Below, piece by piece: positions 7,594 to 15,362 of a stretch of DNA of 36,136 nt (its first letter is position 1; every line of letters starts with the position of its first letter). The translations under genes and the position numbers were made by a program. The notes beneath the pieces are model-generated. The model was not told the DNA's origin. It saw only the letters and a program-made list of their open reading frames with translations, and searched no databases. Source of the stretch: JAWKUK01 sp041398605 (GTDB lineage: Bacteria; Planctomycetota; UBA1135; GCA-002686595); the NCBI GenBank assembly GCA_041398605.1, contig JAWKUK010000036.1, positions 1 to 36,136 of the forward strand, given 5' to 3'.

Positions 7594-8919
7594 TCACTCG
7601 GTGCGCTCGCCCCGGCTCACGACCTTGCCTTCGATGATCGTCGCGAGGCAGTGCGACGTGTACTCGAACGGGTCGCCGTCGTAGAGCGCCAGGTCGCCGT
7701 CCTTGCCGACCTCCAAGGTGCCGACCCGGGCGTCGACGCCGAGGATCTTCGCCGCGTCGCGCGTGATCGAGGCGAGCGCGGCCTCGAAGCCGAGGCCGTG
7801 CGACGCGGCGATCGCCGCCTCGAACAGGACGACGCGCGTCTTCGGCACGTACGCCTCGAAGCCGCTCTGCAGCGCGAAAGGGATGCCCGCCGTGGCGAGC
7901 TTCGCCGCGGTCTCAAACGAGAGGTTGTCCGCCTCGCCGACAGCGCGTTGCATGGTCGGGTGCAGGATCACTGGCACGCCTGCGTCCTTCAGCTCGTCGA
8001 GCATCAGGTACGCCTCGGCGGCGCCGTCGAGCACGAGGCGCAGGTCGAACTCGCGCGCGAGGCGCAGCGCCGACGCGATGTCTTGGGCGCGATGGGCCGT
8101 GAGCACCAGCGGCACCTCACGCGCCAGGACCGCCGCGAGCGCGTCGAGACGCAGGTCCCGCGGCGGGAGCGGCGCGGCCGCGGGCGAGGCGTCCTCGCCG
8201 TGAGCGCCCCCTTCGTCTTCGTCCTCGCCGCCAGCCTCCGCCGGGGCTGCGCCGCCCGTCGGCGCGCGCTTGGTGGCGTATTCGCGCGCCTCGATGAGGC
8301 TCGCGCGCAACATCGCCATCATCTTGCTGCGCGTGCCTGGCGCGCTCGCGCGCTTCGCAGACTCGGCGAGCGTCGCCGCGACCGCTGAGAACGGCACGAT
8401 GGCCGCGTCGTCCGCCGTAGCGCCGGTGGTCTTCACGATGAAGAGCTGGCCGGGCACGAGCTCCTCGGGCGCGTGGCCGGTCTGCAACGTCGTGACCCCG
8501 AAGCCACGGACCCACGACACCAAGCGCTCGCGCGGGTTGTACGCGTCGATCGCGCGCAGCTCGGGCTGGATGGCCTCGGAGCCCTCGTGCTGGTCTTGGT
8601 CCGCGCGGGCTTGGTTGTACTGGCCCGCGAGCCCGACGACGCTGTGCGCGTCCACCAAGCCTGGCGTGACGAGCGCAGCGTGGAGGAGCTCAAAATCGGC
8701 GGGGATCGGCACCTCGCCGAGCTTCCCGATCGCGGCGATCTTGCCGCCGACGACGACCACGACGCCGTCCACGATGGGCGGCCCGGTCAGCGTATAGACG
8801 AGCTGGCCGTGCACCGCGACCTGGGCCACGGCCGGTGCGGCGCAGAAGAGGGCGACCTGGGCTGCCGCGACGAGCGCGGCGCGCGCGAGCTTGCCGCGCT
8901 GGCGGGGAACGAGGCGCAT
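7594..8919 (-). CDS. Secreted amidohydrolase-like protein, metal site degenerate
   Basis: This 441-residue protein has a signal peptide (ending near CAAPAVAQ) and the fold markers of imidazolonepropionase-like amidohydrolases: IVDGVVVVVGGKIAAIGKLG, VTPGLVDAHS and the C-terminal VGTLEVGKDGDLALYDGDPF. The catalytic metal ligands are missing. The HxH site is DAHSVV, the strand-6 HH of the paralogue upstream is DG, and the strand-8 HTDD is QSGF. It is therefore probably inactive as a metal hydrolase, or works as a partner subunit. The ATG (8917-8919) overlaps the TGA of the upstream paralogue by one base, and GGAG lies 9 nt before it, so translation is likely coupled. A low-complexity Glu/Ala/Gly insert sits near residue 220. 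Confidence 0.88.
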   Translation of the reverse strand: MRLVPRQRGKLARAALVAAAQVALFCAAPAVAQVAVHGQLVYTLTGPPIVDGVVVVVGGKIAAIGKLGEVPIPADFELLHAALVTPGLVDAHSVVGLAGQYNQARADQDQHEGSEAIQPELRAIDAYNPRERLVSWVRGFGVTTLQTGHAPEELVPGQLFIVKTTGATADDAAIVPFSAVAATLAESAKRASAPGTRSKMMAMLRASLIEAREYATKRAPTGGAAPAEAGGEDEDEGGAHGEDASPAAAPLPPRDLRLDALAAVLAREVPLVLTAHRAQDIASALRLAREFDLRLVLDGAAEAYLMLDELKDAGVPVILHPTMQRAVGEADNLSFETAAKLATAGIPFALQSGFEAYVPKTRVVLFEAAIAASHGLGFEAALASITRDAAKILGVDARVGTLEVGKDGDLALYDGDPFEYTSHCLATIIEGKVVSRGERTE

Positions 8920-10262
8920 CAGTGGTCTCCGTAGCAGCAGAAGTAGGGGGCTTGGTCGTGGCCGGCGCCGAAGCCGCCCTCTGCATAGAGACGGTCGAGC
9001 GGGTCTTCGCGGTCGAAGCGCTTGACGCCCTCGACCCACGTCTCAAGGACCTTCGTGTAGACGCTGAAAGGGTCGCCGTCGAGGATCACGAAGTCGGCGT
9101 CCTTGCCCGCTTCGAGCGAGCCGATGCGCGCGTCGAGGTCCAGCATCTCTGCGCCCGAGAGGGACAGCGCGCGGAGCGCGCCTCCGCGTGTCATGCCGGC
9201 GCGCACGCCGAGCGCGCCCATGCGCAAGAAGAGGCGCGAATCGGTGATCCAGTCGTCGGTGTGGAACGCGACGTTTACGCCTGCGGCCTCCAAGACCGCG
9301 CCGGTGCGCATGTCGAGGTCGATCGCCTCCAGCTTGCCACCCGGCGAGTCCAGCAGGATGATCGAGCAGGACGCCTTGGCCGCGCGGATCTCGTCTGCGA
9401 CCTTCCAGCCCTCGCTGATGTGGTGCAGCACGACGCGGAACCCGAACTCTTGGGAGAGCCGCAGCACGGTCACGATGTCGTCGTGGCGGTGCGTGTGGAA
9501 GTGCACGATCCGCTTGCCGTCGAGGACCTCGACGAGCCCTTCGAGCGCGAGGTTGCGGTTAGGCAGCTTGTCGGGGTCGCCCGCCGCGGCCGCGATCTTG
9601 GCGCGGTACTCCTGCGCCGCGACGAACTGCTTGCGGACAAGGGCCGCGGACTTGCCGCGGGTGCCCGGGAACGGGCTGTCGCCGAGCGAGTTCGTGCCGT
9701 TGGCCATCTTCATGCCGCCGAGCGGCGCACCGTCCGCGCCGCGGATGAAGAGGTCCTCGACGGTGTTCCCGCCGCGCAGCTTCAGATACGTCGTCTGCCC
9801 GCTCAGCAGGTGCCCGGACCCCGGCATCACGTTCAGCGTCGTCAGGCCGCCCGCGAGCGCGCGCTTGAAGCCCGAGTCGCGCACGTTCAGCGAGTCGTAG
9901 ATGCGGATGTCGGGCTGGATCGGCCCCGAGCCGTCGGCGCCGCCGATGCCACCGATGTGGCTGTGGGTGCAGACGAGCCCGGGCATCACCGTGCGCCCGT
10001 GCAGGTCCCGCACCAGCGCGCCCTCAGGGATCGGGACGAGGGAGGCCCGCCCGACCGACACGATCACGCCGCCTTGGACGACGAGGACCCCGTCCTCGAT
10101 CGGGGGCCCGGCGACGGTGATGATCCGCGCGCCGGTGAAGACCAGGGGGCCGAGCGAGGCCACCGGCGAGCCGGCGCGCACCTGGTCGTCCCCGGGGGCG
10201 ACCCCCCGGCTGAGCGGCGCGGCGAGCGCGCTCCCGATTGCAAGCAGGAGATGGAGGAGCAT
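8919..10262 (-). CDS. Secreted amidohydrolase family metal-dependent hydrolase
   Basis: This 447-residue amidohydrolase-superfamily protein is related to imidazolonepropionase and prolidase-like secreted hydrolases. It has a short signal peptide (MLLHLLLAIGSALAA). The metal site appears intact: VCTHSHIGG (strand 1 HxH), IVHFHTHRHDD, VVLHHISEG and VAFHTDD, with the closing motif IGSLEAGKDADFVILDGDPF. The substrate cannot be told from sequence; cyclic amides or dipeptides are usual for the group. It is the first gene of a two-gene unit with the degenerate paralogue downstream, joined by a one-base TGATG overlap. It diverges from manA across 82 bp. Confidence 0.92.
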   Translation of the reverse strand: MLLHLLLAIGSALAAPLSRGVAPGDDQVRAGSPVASLGPLVFTGARIITVAGPPIEDGVLVVQGGVIVSVGRASLVPIPEGALVRDLHGRTVMPGLVCTHSHIGGIGGADGSGPIQPDIRIYDSLNVRDSGFKRALAGGLTTLNVMPGSGHLLSGQTTYLKLRGGNTVEDLFIRGADGAPLGGMKMANGTNSLGDSPFPGTRGKSAALVRKQFVAAQEYRAKIAAAAGDPDKLPNRNLALEGLVEVLDGKRIVHFHTHRHDDIVTVLRLSQEFGFRVVLHHISEGWKVADEIRAAKASCSIILLDSPGGKLEAIDLDMRTGAVLEAAGVNVAFHTDDWITDSRLFLRMGALGVRAGMTRGGALRALSLSGAEMLDLDARIGSLEAGKDADFVILDGDPFSVYTKVLETWVEGVKRFDREDPLDRLYAEGGFGAGHDQAPYFCCYGDH

Positions 10263-10344
10263 GCGCCGATTGTCACCGATGCGGGGCGCGCGCGGTTACT
10301 CTCTCCGGCTCGCCGGTCCGCCCCGGCCCCCTCTCGAGCCCGCC

Positions 10345-11355
10345 ATGACCATCGCCGTTCCCCTCCGACTCTCACCACGGGCCGCGGAGAAGGTCTGGGG
10401 CGGCGCGCGCCTCGCCGGTCTCGTTTCGGACCCGCTCGACGCCACAGGTCCGGTCGGCGAGGTCTGGATCTGCAGCGACCGTGAAGAGCGGGGCTCCGTC
10501 GTCGTCGGCGGCCCGTTCGACGGGCGCTCGCTGCGCGGGCTCATGTTGAGCGAGCGCGAGGCGCTGCTCGGCGAGGCTGGGACCAACGCCGCCGGCGAGT
10601 TCCCCTTGCTCGTGAAGCTGCTCGAGGCCGCGCAGGACCTCTCGATCCAGGTGCACCCCGACGCGGTCGCCGCCGAGCGCTTGCACGGCGAGTCGAAGGA
10701 AGAGTGCTGGTATATCCTCCACGCTGACCCTGGCGCAGAGGTGTACGTCGGGCTGGCCGACGGCGTCGACGCCCGCCGCTTCGCCGCGCGCGCCGCGACC
10801 CCCGATGTCGTCGACCTCCTCGCGCGGCACGTCGTGCACGCGGGTGACTTTGTGCACGTGCCGACGGGCACGGTGCACGGCATCGGCGCAGGCATCACGC
10901 TGGTCGAGGTGCAGGAGAGCTCTGACACGACGTATCGGCTCTACGACTGGGGACGCCTCGGGCTCGACGGCAAGCCGCGCGCGACGCACCTGGACGAGGC
11001 GCTCGCGTCTATCGACTACGGCGTGCGCCCTGCGGGCCCGGTGCGCGCGGAGTTCCGCGCCCAGGTCGGCGGAGACTCGGTCGATCGCGCGGCGCTGCTG
11101 GTCGACACCAAACCCTTCCGGGTCGAGCTGCTCGAGCTGCATCGCGGAGGGCCCTTGGGCGTCGACGCGCTCCCGAGCGTGCTCGTCGTTCTCTCTGGCA
11201 GCGGGCAGCTCTCGACCGCCGCGACCGAAGCTCCGCTCGAGATCCGCGCGGGCCAATGCTGGCTCTTGCCTGCGGACGCGCAGCGCGCGCGTATCGGCGA
11301 AGCCTCTGGCGACCTTACATTGTTGCGCGCGATCCCCGCGCGCCTGAAACGTTGA
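10345..11355 (+). CDS. manA: Mannose-6-phosphate isomerase, class I
   Basis: This zinc enzyme interconverts fructose 6-phosphate and mannose 6-phosphate in the cytoplasm and supplies mannose for glycans. The 336-residue product matches the short type I form seen in Bacillus. It opens with PRAAEKVWGG. Likely zinc ligands are Q102 and H104 (IQVHPD), E120 (KEECWYIL) and H178 (HVPTGTVHGIG), followed by VEVQESSDTTYRLYDW. A second cupin-like half ends the protein. ATG 10345 was chosen because the in-frame upstream extension is antisense to the amidohydrolase gene and lies outside the family. The gene is first in a run with rluB and the M16 genes, with a 5-bp gap to the next. Confidence 0.94.
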   Translation: MTIAVPLRLSPRAAEKVWGGARLAGLVSDPLDATGPVGEVWICSDREERGSVVVGGPFDGRSLRGLMLSEREALLGEAGTNAAGEFPLLVKLLEAAQDLSIQVHPDAVAAERLHGESKEECWYILHADPGAEVYVGLADGVDARRFAARAATPDVVDLLARHVVHAGDFVHVPTGTVHGIGAGITLVEVQESSDTTYRLYDWGRLGLDGKPRATHLDEALASIDYGVRPAGPVRAEFRAQVGGDSVDRAALLVDTKPFRVELLELHRGGPLGVDALPSVLVVLSGSGQLSTAATEAPLEIRAGQCWLLPADAQRARIGEASGDLTLLRAIPARLKR

Positions 11356-11360
11356 ACGAC

Positions 11361-12650
11361 ATGGCAGCTCGTAGAAGATCGACAGGACCCAGGGGCGGGC
11401 GCGGCGGACGCGGCGCGCCGCGCAAAGTCGGCGCCAAGCGCTTCCCGGCGCACTCTTCCTCCGCGCGCGAGGCCAAGCGCGGCGTGGAAGAGGTCCGCCT
11501 CAACAAGTTCCTCGCGGACCAGGGCGTCGCGTCGCGGCGTGCGTGCGATGAGCTCATCGCGAAGGGCAAGGTCACCGTCGACGGGAAGATCGTGACGGAG
11601 CTCGGCACGAAGATCGACCCGACGAAGCAGGTCGTCGAGATGGACGGCTTCAACCTGCGGCCGGAGCGCGGCGAGCGCCACTACTACATCCTGCATAAGC
11701 CCCCTGGCGTCGTGTGCACGAACGAGCGGCGCGAGACACGCCCGCGTGCCGTGGACCTGATCACCGACCCGGACAAGGGCCGCATCTACACGATCGGGCG
11801 CCTCGACGAGGACAGCACGGGCCTGATCGTTTTGACGAGCGACGGCGAGTTCGCGGAGCGCATCGCGCACCCGCGCTTTGGCGTCGCGAAGACCTATCTC
11901 GTGAAAGTGTCGGGCAAGATGCTCGACGAGGACGTGCAGAAGCTGCGCGAGGGCGTGTATTTGTCCGACGGCAAGACCGCCGGCGCGCGCATCGTCGTCC
12001 TGAAGCGCTCTCCGCAGCAGTCGTCGCTCGAGGTGACGATCCGCGAGGGCAAGAACCGCGAGGTCCGCCGCATCTTCGCGAAGGTCGGCGCCAAGGTGAA
12101 GAGCTTGCAACGCGTGCGCATCGGCCCGCTCACGATCCGCGGCCTGCGCGAAGGGCGGTGGCGCCATATGTCACGCGAAGAGGTCGAGGCGCTCCTGGCA
12201 GCGAGCGATCCGAGCGGCCCCGGCCCCGTGCCGCCCGGGCGTGATGGCTCGAGCCGTGTCGGCGCGGGCTACGACGACCTCGCTGATGGGGCCGACGCTC
12301 AGGACGAGGCGCCGGCGCCGCGCGTGGCGGTCGTTCGGCGCAGCAGCGGCAGCGCCTCGAGCCGCGGCAGCGCGGGCTCGACGCGCGGCGCGGGCTCGAC
12401 GCGTGGCGCGGGTTCGACACGCGGCGCGGGTTCGACACGCGGCGCGGGCTCGACACGCGGCGCGGGTTCGACACGCGGCGCGGGCTCGGCACGCGGCGCG
12501 GGCTCGACGCGCGGCGCGGGCTCGACACGCGGCTCGGGTTCGACACGCGGCGCGGGCTCGACACGCGGCGCGGGCTCGACACGCGGCGCGGGCGCTGCCC
12601 GCGGCGGCGCGCGGCGTGGCGGTACGCGCGGAAGAGGACCTCGCAGATGA
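11361..12650 (+). CDS. RsuA/RluB-family rRNA pseudouridine synthase with Gly/Ser/Thr/Arg repeat tail
   Basis: RsuA/RluB enzymes convert a uridine in rRNA to pseudouridine; the RluB type acts on 23S rRNA. This 429-residue protein has a basic N-terminal extension (GRGGRG), then an S4 RNA-binding domain (VRLNKFLADQGVASRRACDE, about residues 45-95). The catalytic domain carries YYILHKPPGVVCT and GRLDEDSTGL with the predicted catalytic Asp149, and later REGKNREVRRIFAKVG. After about residue 275 a family-atypical tail contains twelve GSTRGA-type hexapeptides plus a degenerate one and an RGG-rich end, resembling RNA-binding RGG/SR tails. The gene follows manA by 5 bp and its TGA overlaps the next ATG (ATGA). 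Confidence 0.93.
   Translation: MAARRRSTGPRGGRGGRGAPRKVGAKRFPAHSSSAREAKRGVEEVRLNKFLADQGVASRRACDELIAKGKVTVDGKIVTELGTKIDPTKQVVEMDGFNLRPERGERHYYILHKPPGVVCTNERRETRPRAVDLITDPDKGRIYTIGRLDEDSTGLIVLTSDGEFAERIAHPRFGVAKTYLVKVSGKMLDEDVQKLREGVYLSDGKTAGARIVVLKRSPQQSSLEVTIREGKNREVRRIFAKVGAKVKSLQRVRIGPLTIRGLREGRWRHMSREEVEALLAASDPSGPGPVPPGRDGSSRVGAGYDDLADGADAQDEAPAPRVAVVRRSSGSASSRGSAGSTRGAGSTRGAGSTRGAGSTRGAGSTRGAGSTRGAGSARGAGSTRGAGSTRGSGSTRGAGSTRGAGSTRGAGAARGGARRGGTRGRGPRR
12375..12608. repeat. 18-bp coding tandem repeat (GSTRGA units)
   Basis: Twelve consecutive 18-bp units (12375-12590) encode GSTRGA. Two units vary: GSARGA (unit 7) and GSTRGS (unit 9). A degenerate thirteenth unit encodes GAARGG. Units differ mainly by silent third-position changes. 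The array lies inside the C-terminal tail of the pseudouridine synthase and keeps its reading frame. Confidence 0.95.
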
Positions 12651-14020
12651 TCCAGCACGAAGGTAAGCCGGCGATGCTCGCCGGCGCGACGATCCACGAG
12701 ACGCAGCTCTCGAACGGCCTCACGCTGCTCGTCGCCGAGCGTCACTCCGACCCGGTCGTCGCGGTGATGGTGTGGTACGGCGTCGGCGGGCGACACGAGC
12801 CGGCCGAGGTCGCCGGTGTGTCCCACTTCCTCGAGCACATGATGTTCAAGGGCACCGAGCTGCATGGCAAGGGCGAGCTCGATCGCATCACGACCGTCCT
12901 CGGCGGCTCGAACAACGCGTTCACGACGCCCGATCACACCGCGTATTGGTTCGAGCTCGCGAGCGACCGCTGGGAGCGCGCGTTCGAGCTCGAGTCCGAT
13001 CGCATGAAGGGCCTCTTGCTCGACCCCGCTGAGTTCGCAGCGGAGAAGCAGGTCGTGCTCGAAGAGCTCTCGATGGGGGAAGACGACCCGTGGCGCCACC
13101 TGATGCGCCAGGTGCAGTCTGCGCTCTTCGGTTGGCACCCGTACTCGCGGCCTGTGATCGGCTATCGCGAGACGCTCCTGCCGATGACGCCCGCCCAGAT
13201 GCGCGCGCACCACTCGGCGCATTATCGCCCGGGTAACGCAAAGCTCGTCGTTTCGGGCGATGTGCGCCCGGACGAGGTGCTCGCGGCCGCCGAGCGCTGG
13301 TTCGGCGCGATCCCGGACCGCGAGGCCGCGCCGTCCGTGCCGCGGCCCGCGACCGCGTCGCTCGAGGCCACCGTACGCCTGACGACACACTGGGACGACG
13401 GCGCGTCGCGCCTCATCATGGCCTGGCCAGGCGCGCGCGTCGGCAGCGACGACGACTACGCGCTAGACCTCGTGTGGGCCGTGCTGACTGGCGGCAAGCT
13501 CGGGCGCATGTACCGCAAGCTCGTGGTCGACGCAGGGGTCGCGACGAGCGTCTCGACGAACAACGATGCCCGCGCGGAGTCTGGCTCGTTCTGGCTCTAC
13601 GCGGAGGCGGTGCGCGGCGTCGAGCCGAGCGCCGTCGAAGCGGCGATCGACGCGCAGCTCACGCGGCTCGCGACAGAGCTCGTCGACGACGTCGAGCTCG
13701 ACCGCGCGAAACGCACCCTCGCCGCGGGCGAGGCGTTCGAGCTCGAGACGGTGACGGAGGTCGCCGAGAACCTCGGTGAGTTCGCGACGGACCTCGACTG
13801 GCGCGCGGCGCTCGAGGTCACGCCGCGGCGCAACGCCGTGACCGCGGAGGAGCTGCGCAGCGTCGCGCAGCGCGTCCTCGTCGACGGCCGTCGTGTCGTC
13901 GGCTGGAGCTTGCCAAAGCCCGGCGCGGCTGACATAGGGCCTGCCGACGACGACGCCGGCGAAGAGGATGACGGCGAAGAGGGCGACGGCGACGACCAGC
14001 ACCACGGAGCGGACGTATGA
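12647..14020 (+). CDS. M16 family zinc metallopeptidase, catalytic subunit
   Basis: This 457-residue protein matches M16B peptidases (processing-peptidase/PqqL-like). Its inverted zinc motif H60-F-L-E63-H64 sits in SHFLEHMMFKGT. The third ligand is probably Glu140, 76 residues later in KQVVLEELSMGEDDP. The N-terminal pattern LSNGLTLLVAERHSDPVVAV is typical. No signal peptide is visible, so it is likely cytoplasmic unless exported by another route. An acidic Asp/Glu/Gly tail ends the protein. It overlaps the upstream TGA (ATGA) and has GAGGA upstream. Its own stop overlaps the start of the second M16 gene, so the two products probably form one heterodimeric peptidase. Confidence 0.94.
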   Translation: MIQHEGKPAMLAGATIHETQLSNGLTLLVAERHSDPVVAVMVWYGVGGRHEPAEVAGVSHFLEHMMFKGTELHGKGELDRITTVLGGSNNAFTTPDHTAYWFELASDRWERAFELESDRMKGLLLDPAEFAAEKQVVLEELSMGEDDPWRHLMRQVQSALFGWHPYSRPVIGYRETLLPMTPAQMRAHHSAHYRPGNAKLVVSGDVRPDEVLAAAERWFGAIPDREAAPSVPRPATASLEATVRLTTHWDDGASRLIMAWPGARVGSDDDYALDLVWAVLTGGKLGRMYRKLVVDAGVATSVSTNNDARAESGSFWLYAEAVRGVEPSAVEAAIDAQLTRLATELVDDVELDRAKRTLAAGEAFELETVTEVAENLGEFATDLDWRAALEVTPRRNAVTAEELRSVAQRVLVDGRRVVGWSLPKPGAADIGPADDDAGEEDDGEEGDGDDQHHGADV

Positions 14021-15351
14021 GCTCCTCGCACTCGGACGGCGGCTTCGGCACGCATCAGCTCCCTGTCGTTCAATTGCCCTACGAGCGCTTTGAGCTCTCG
14101 TGCGGCGGCGTGCTGCTCGTGACGCGGCGCGCGGGCGCGCCCGTCACCGCGCTCCGCGCGCAGATGTGGGGCGGCTCGGAGCTCGATCCCAAAGGCCAGG
14201 AAGGCCTGGCGCACCTCACGGGTTCGCTCCTGGATCAAGGCACGACGCGCCACACCGATGAAGAGCTCGCGGCCATCCTCGAGCCCGAAGGCGGCGATGT
14301 GCGCGGCGATGGGCTCGGCGTCTCGGGCGCGATCGTCGGCTCTTCGTGGCCGCTCCTCGTCGACATCGTCGCGGAGCTGATCACGGAGACCTCGTTCCCG
14401 GAAGAGCGCGTGGAGATGCAGAAGAAGCGCCTCCTCACGCGCCTCGCCGTGGAGGCCGAGGACCCCCGCTCGCAGGGCGCGCGTCGCTTCAAGAAGCTCG
14501 TCTACGGCGATCACTTCCTCGGCCGCGCCTCGCACGGCGACGTCGACTCGCTGACGCGCATCTCCGCGCAGGACCTGCGCGCACACCGCGCCACACATTG
14601 GTGCGGCAAGCGGCTCTTGCTCGCGGTCGCGGGCGACGTCGACCCGGCAGCCGTGTTCGCGCACGTCGAGCGCGCGTTTGCGGCGCTCCCGCCGGGGACG
14701 CCCCATGTGCGCGCCGAGGGCGCCTTCCCGGCGCTCGGCCAGCGCATTGACGTCTTCGAGCGCGCCCGCAACCAAGTGCACGTCTACCTCGGGCACCTCG
14801 GGGTGAAGCGCACGGACCCGGACTGGGTGCCGTTGGTCGTTATGGACCACATCCTCGGCACCGGCCCCGGGTTCACGAACCGCATCACGCGCAAGCTACG
14901 GGACGAGCTCGGGCTCGCGTACAGCGTGCAAGCGGACATCCATTCCAGCGCTGGCCTGCACCCAGGCACGTTCACGGCGTACATCGGGACGTCCCCGGAG
15001 CACCTCGGGGTCGCGATCCGCGGCTTCCGCGACGAGATGCGCCGCATCCAGGACGAGCCTGTGTCGCAGGAGGAGCTCGACACGGCGAAGAGCTACCTCG
15101 TCGGGTCGTTCGCGCTCGGCTTCGAGCGCGCGGCGCGACGCGCGGGGTACTTGATCACCGCGGAGCGCTTTGGCTTCCCGCGCGACTATTTGGCGACCTT
15201 GCCGCGGCTCTACGCCGAGGTCTCGGTGGCTGACGTCCAACGGGTCGCACAGCGCTACCTCTTCCCCGACGCGTGCGCGGTCTCGGCCGCCGGTCCCGTG
15301 ACCGCGGCAGAGCTCGCCTCGCTGTTGGCTCAGGTCGAGGGACCGGCCTGA
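14017..15351 (+). CDS. M16 family peptidase-like protein, non-catalytic subunit
   Basis: This 444-residue M16 homologue lacks the zinc site: the HxxEH position reads AHLTGSLLDQGT. It keeps the Arg...Tyr motif in the C-terminal half (RKLRDELGLAYSV) that M16 non-catalytic partners contribute to substrate binding. M16B enzymes often pair one zinc subunit with one R/Y subunit, and this gene is coupled to the zinc subunit by an ATGA overlap with GGAG 8 nt before the start. It ends 11 bp before the stop of the convergent fliD-like gene. Confidence 0.93.
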   Translation: MSSSHSDGGFGTHQLPVVQLPYERFELSCGGVLLVTRRAGAPVTALRAQMWGGSELDPKGQEGLAHLTGSLLDQGTTRHTDEELAAILEPEGGDVRGDGLGVSGAIVGSSWPLLVDIVAELITETSFPEERVEMQKKRLLTRLAVEAEDPRSQGARRFKKLVYGDHFLGRASHGDVDSLTRISAQDLRAHRATHWCGKRLLLAVAGDVDPAAVFAHVERAFAALPPGTPHVRAEGAFPALGQRIDVFERARNQVHVYLGHLGVKRTDPDWVPLVVMDHILGTGPGFTNRITRKLRDELGLAYSVQADIHSSAGLHPGTFTAYIGTSPEHLGVAIRGFRDEMRRIQDEPVSQEELDTAKSYLVGSFALGFERAARRAGYLITAERFGFPRDYLATLPRLYAEVSVADVQRVAQRYLFPDACAVSAAGPVTAAELASLLAQVEGPA

Positions 15352-15362
15352 GGCGGGGGCGC

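Noticed and set aside
5667..7637. Plus-strand open frame of 656 codons
   Set aside because: It is antisense to the propeller/cytochrome gene, is rich in Arg/Val/Asp with no domain, and exists because high GC removes stop codons.
9901..10344. Longer manA starting at 9901
   Set aside because: The extension is antisense to the amidohydrolase gene, and the manA N-terminus matches family length from 10345.
12130..13390. Minus-strand frames with VEPAPR-like or RRVSSP-like repeats
   Set aside because: These are translations of the complement of the GSTRGA repeat and of the M16 gene, not separate repeat proteins.
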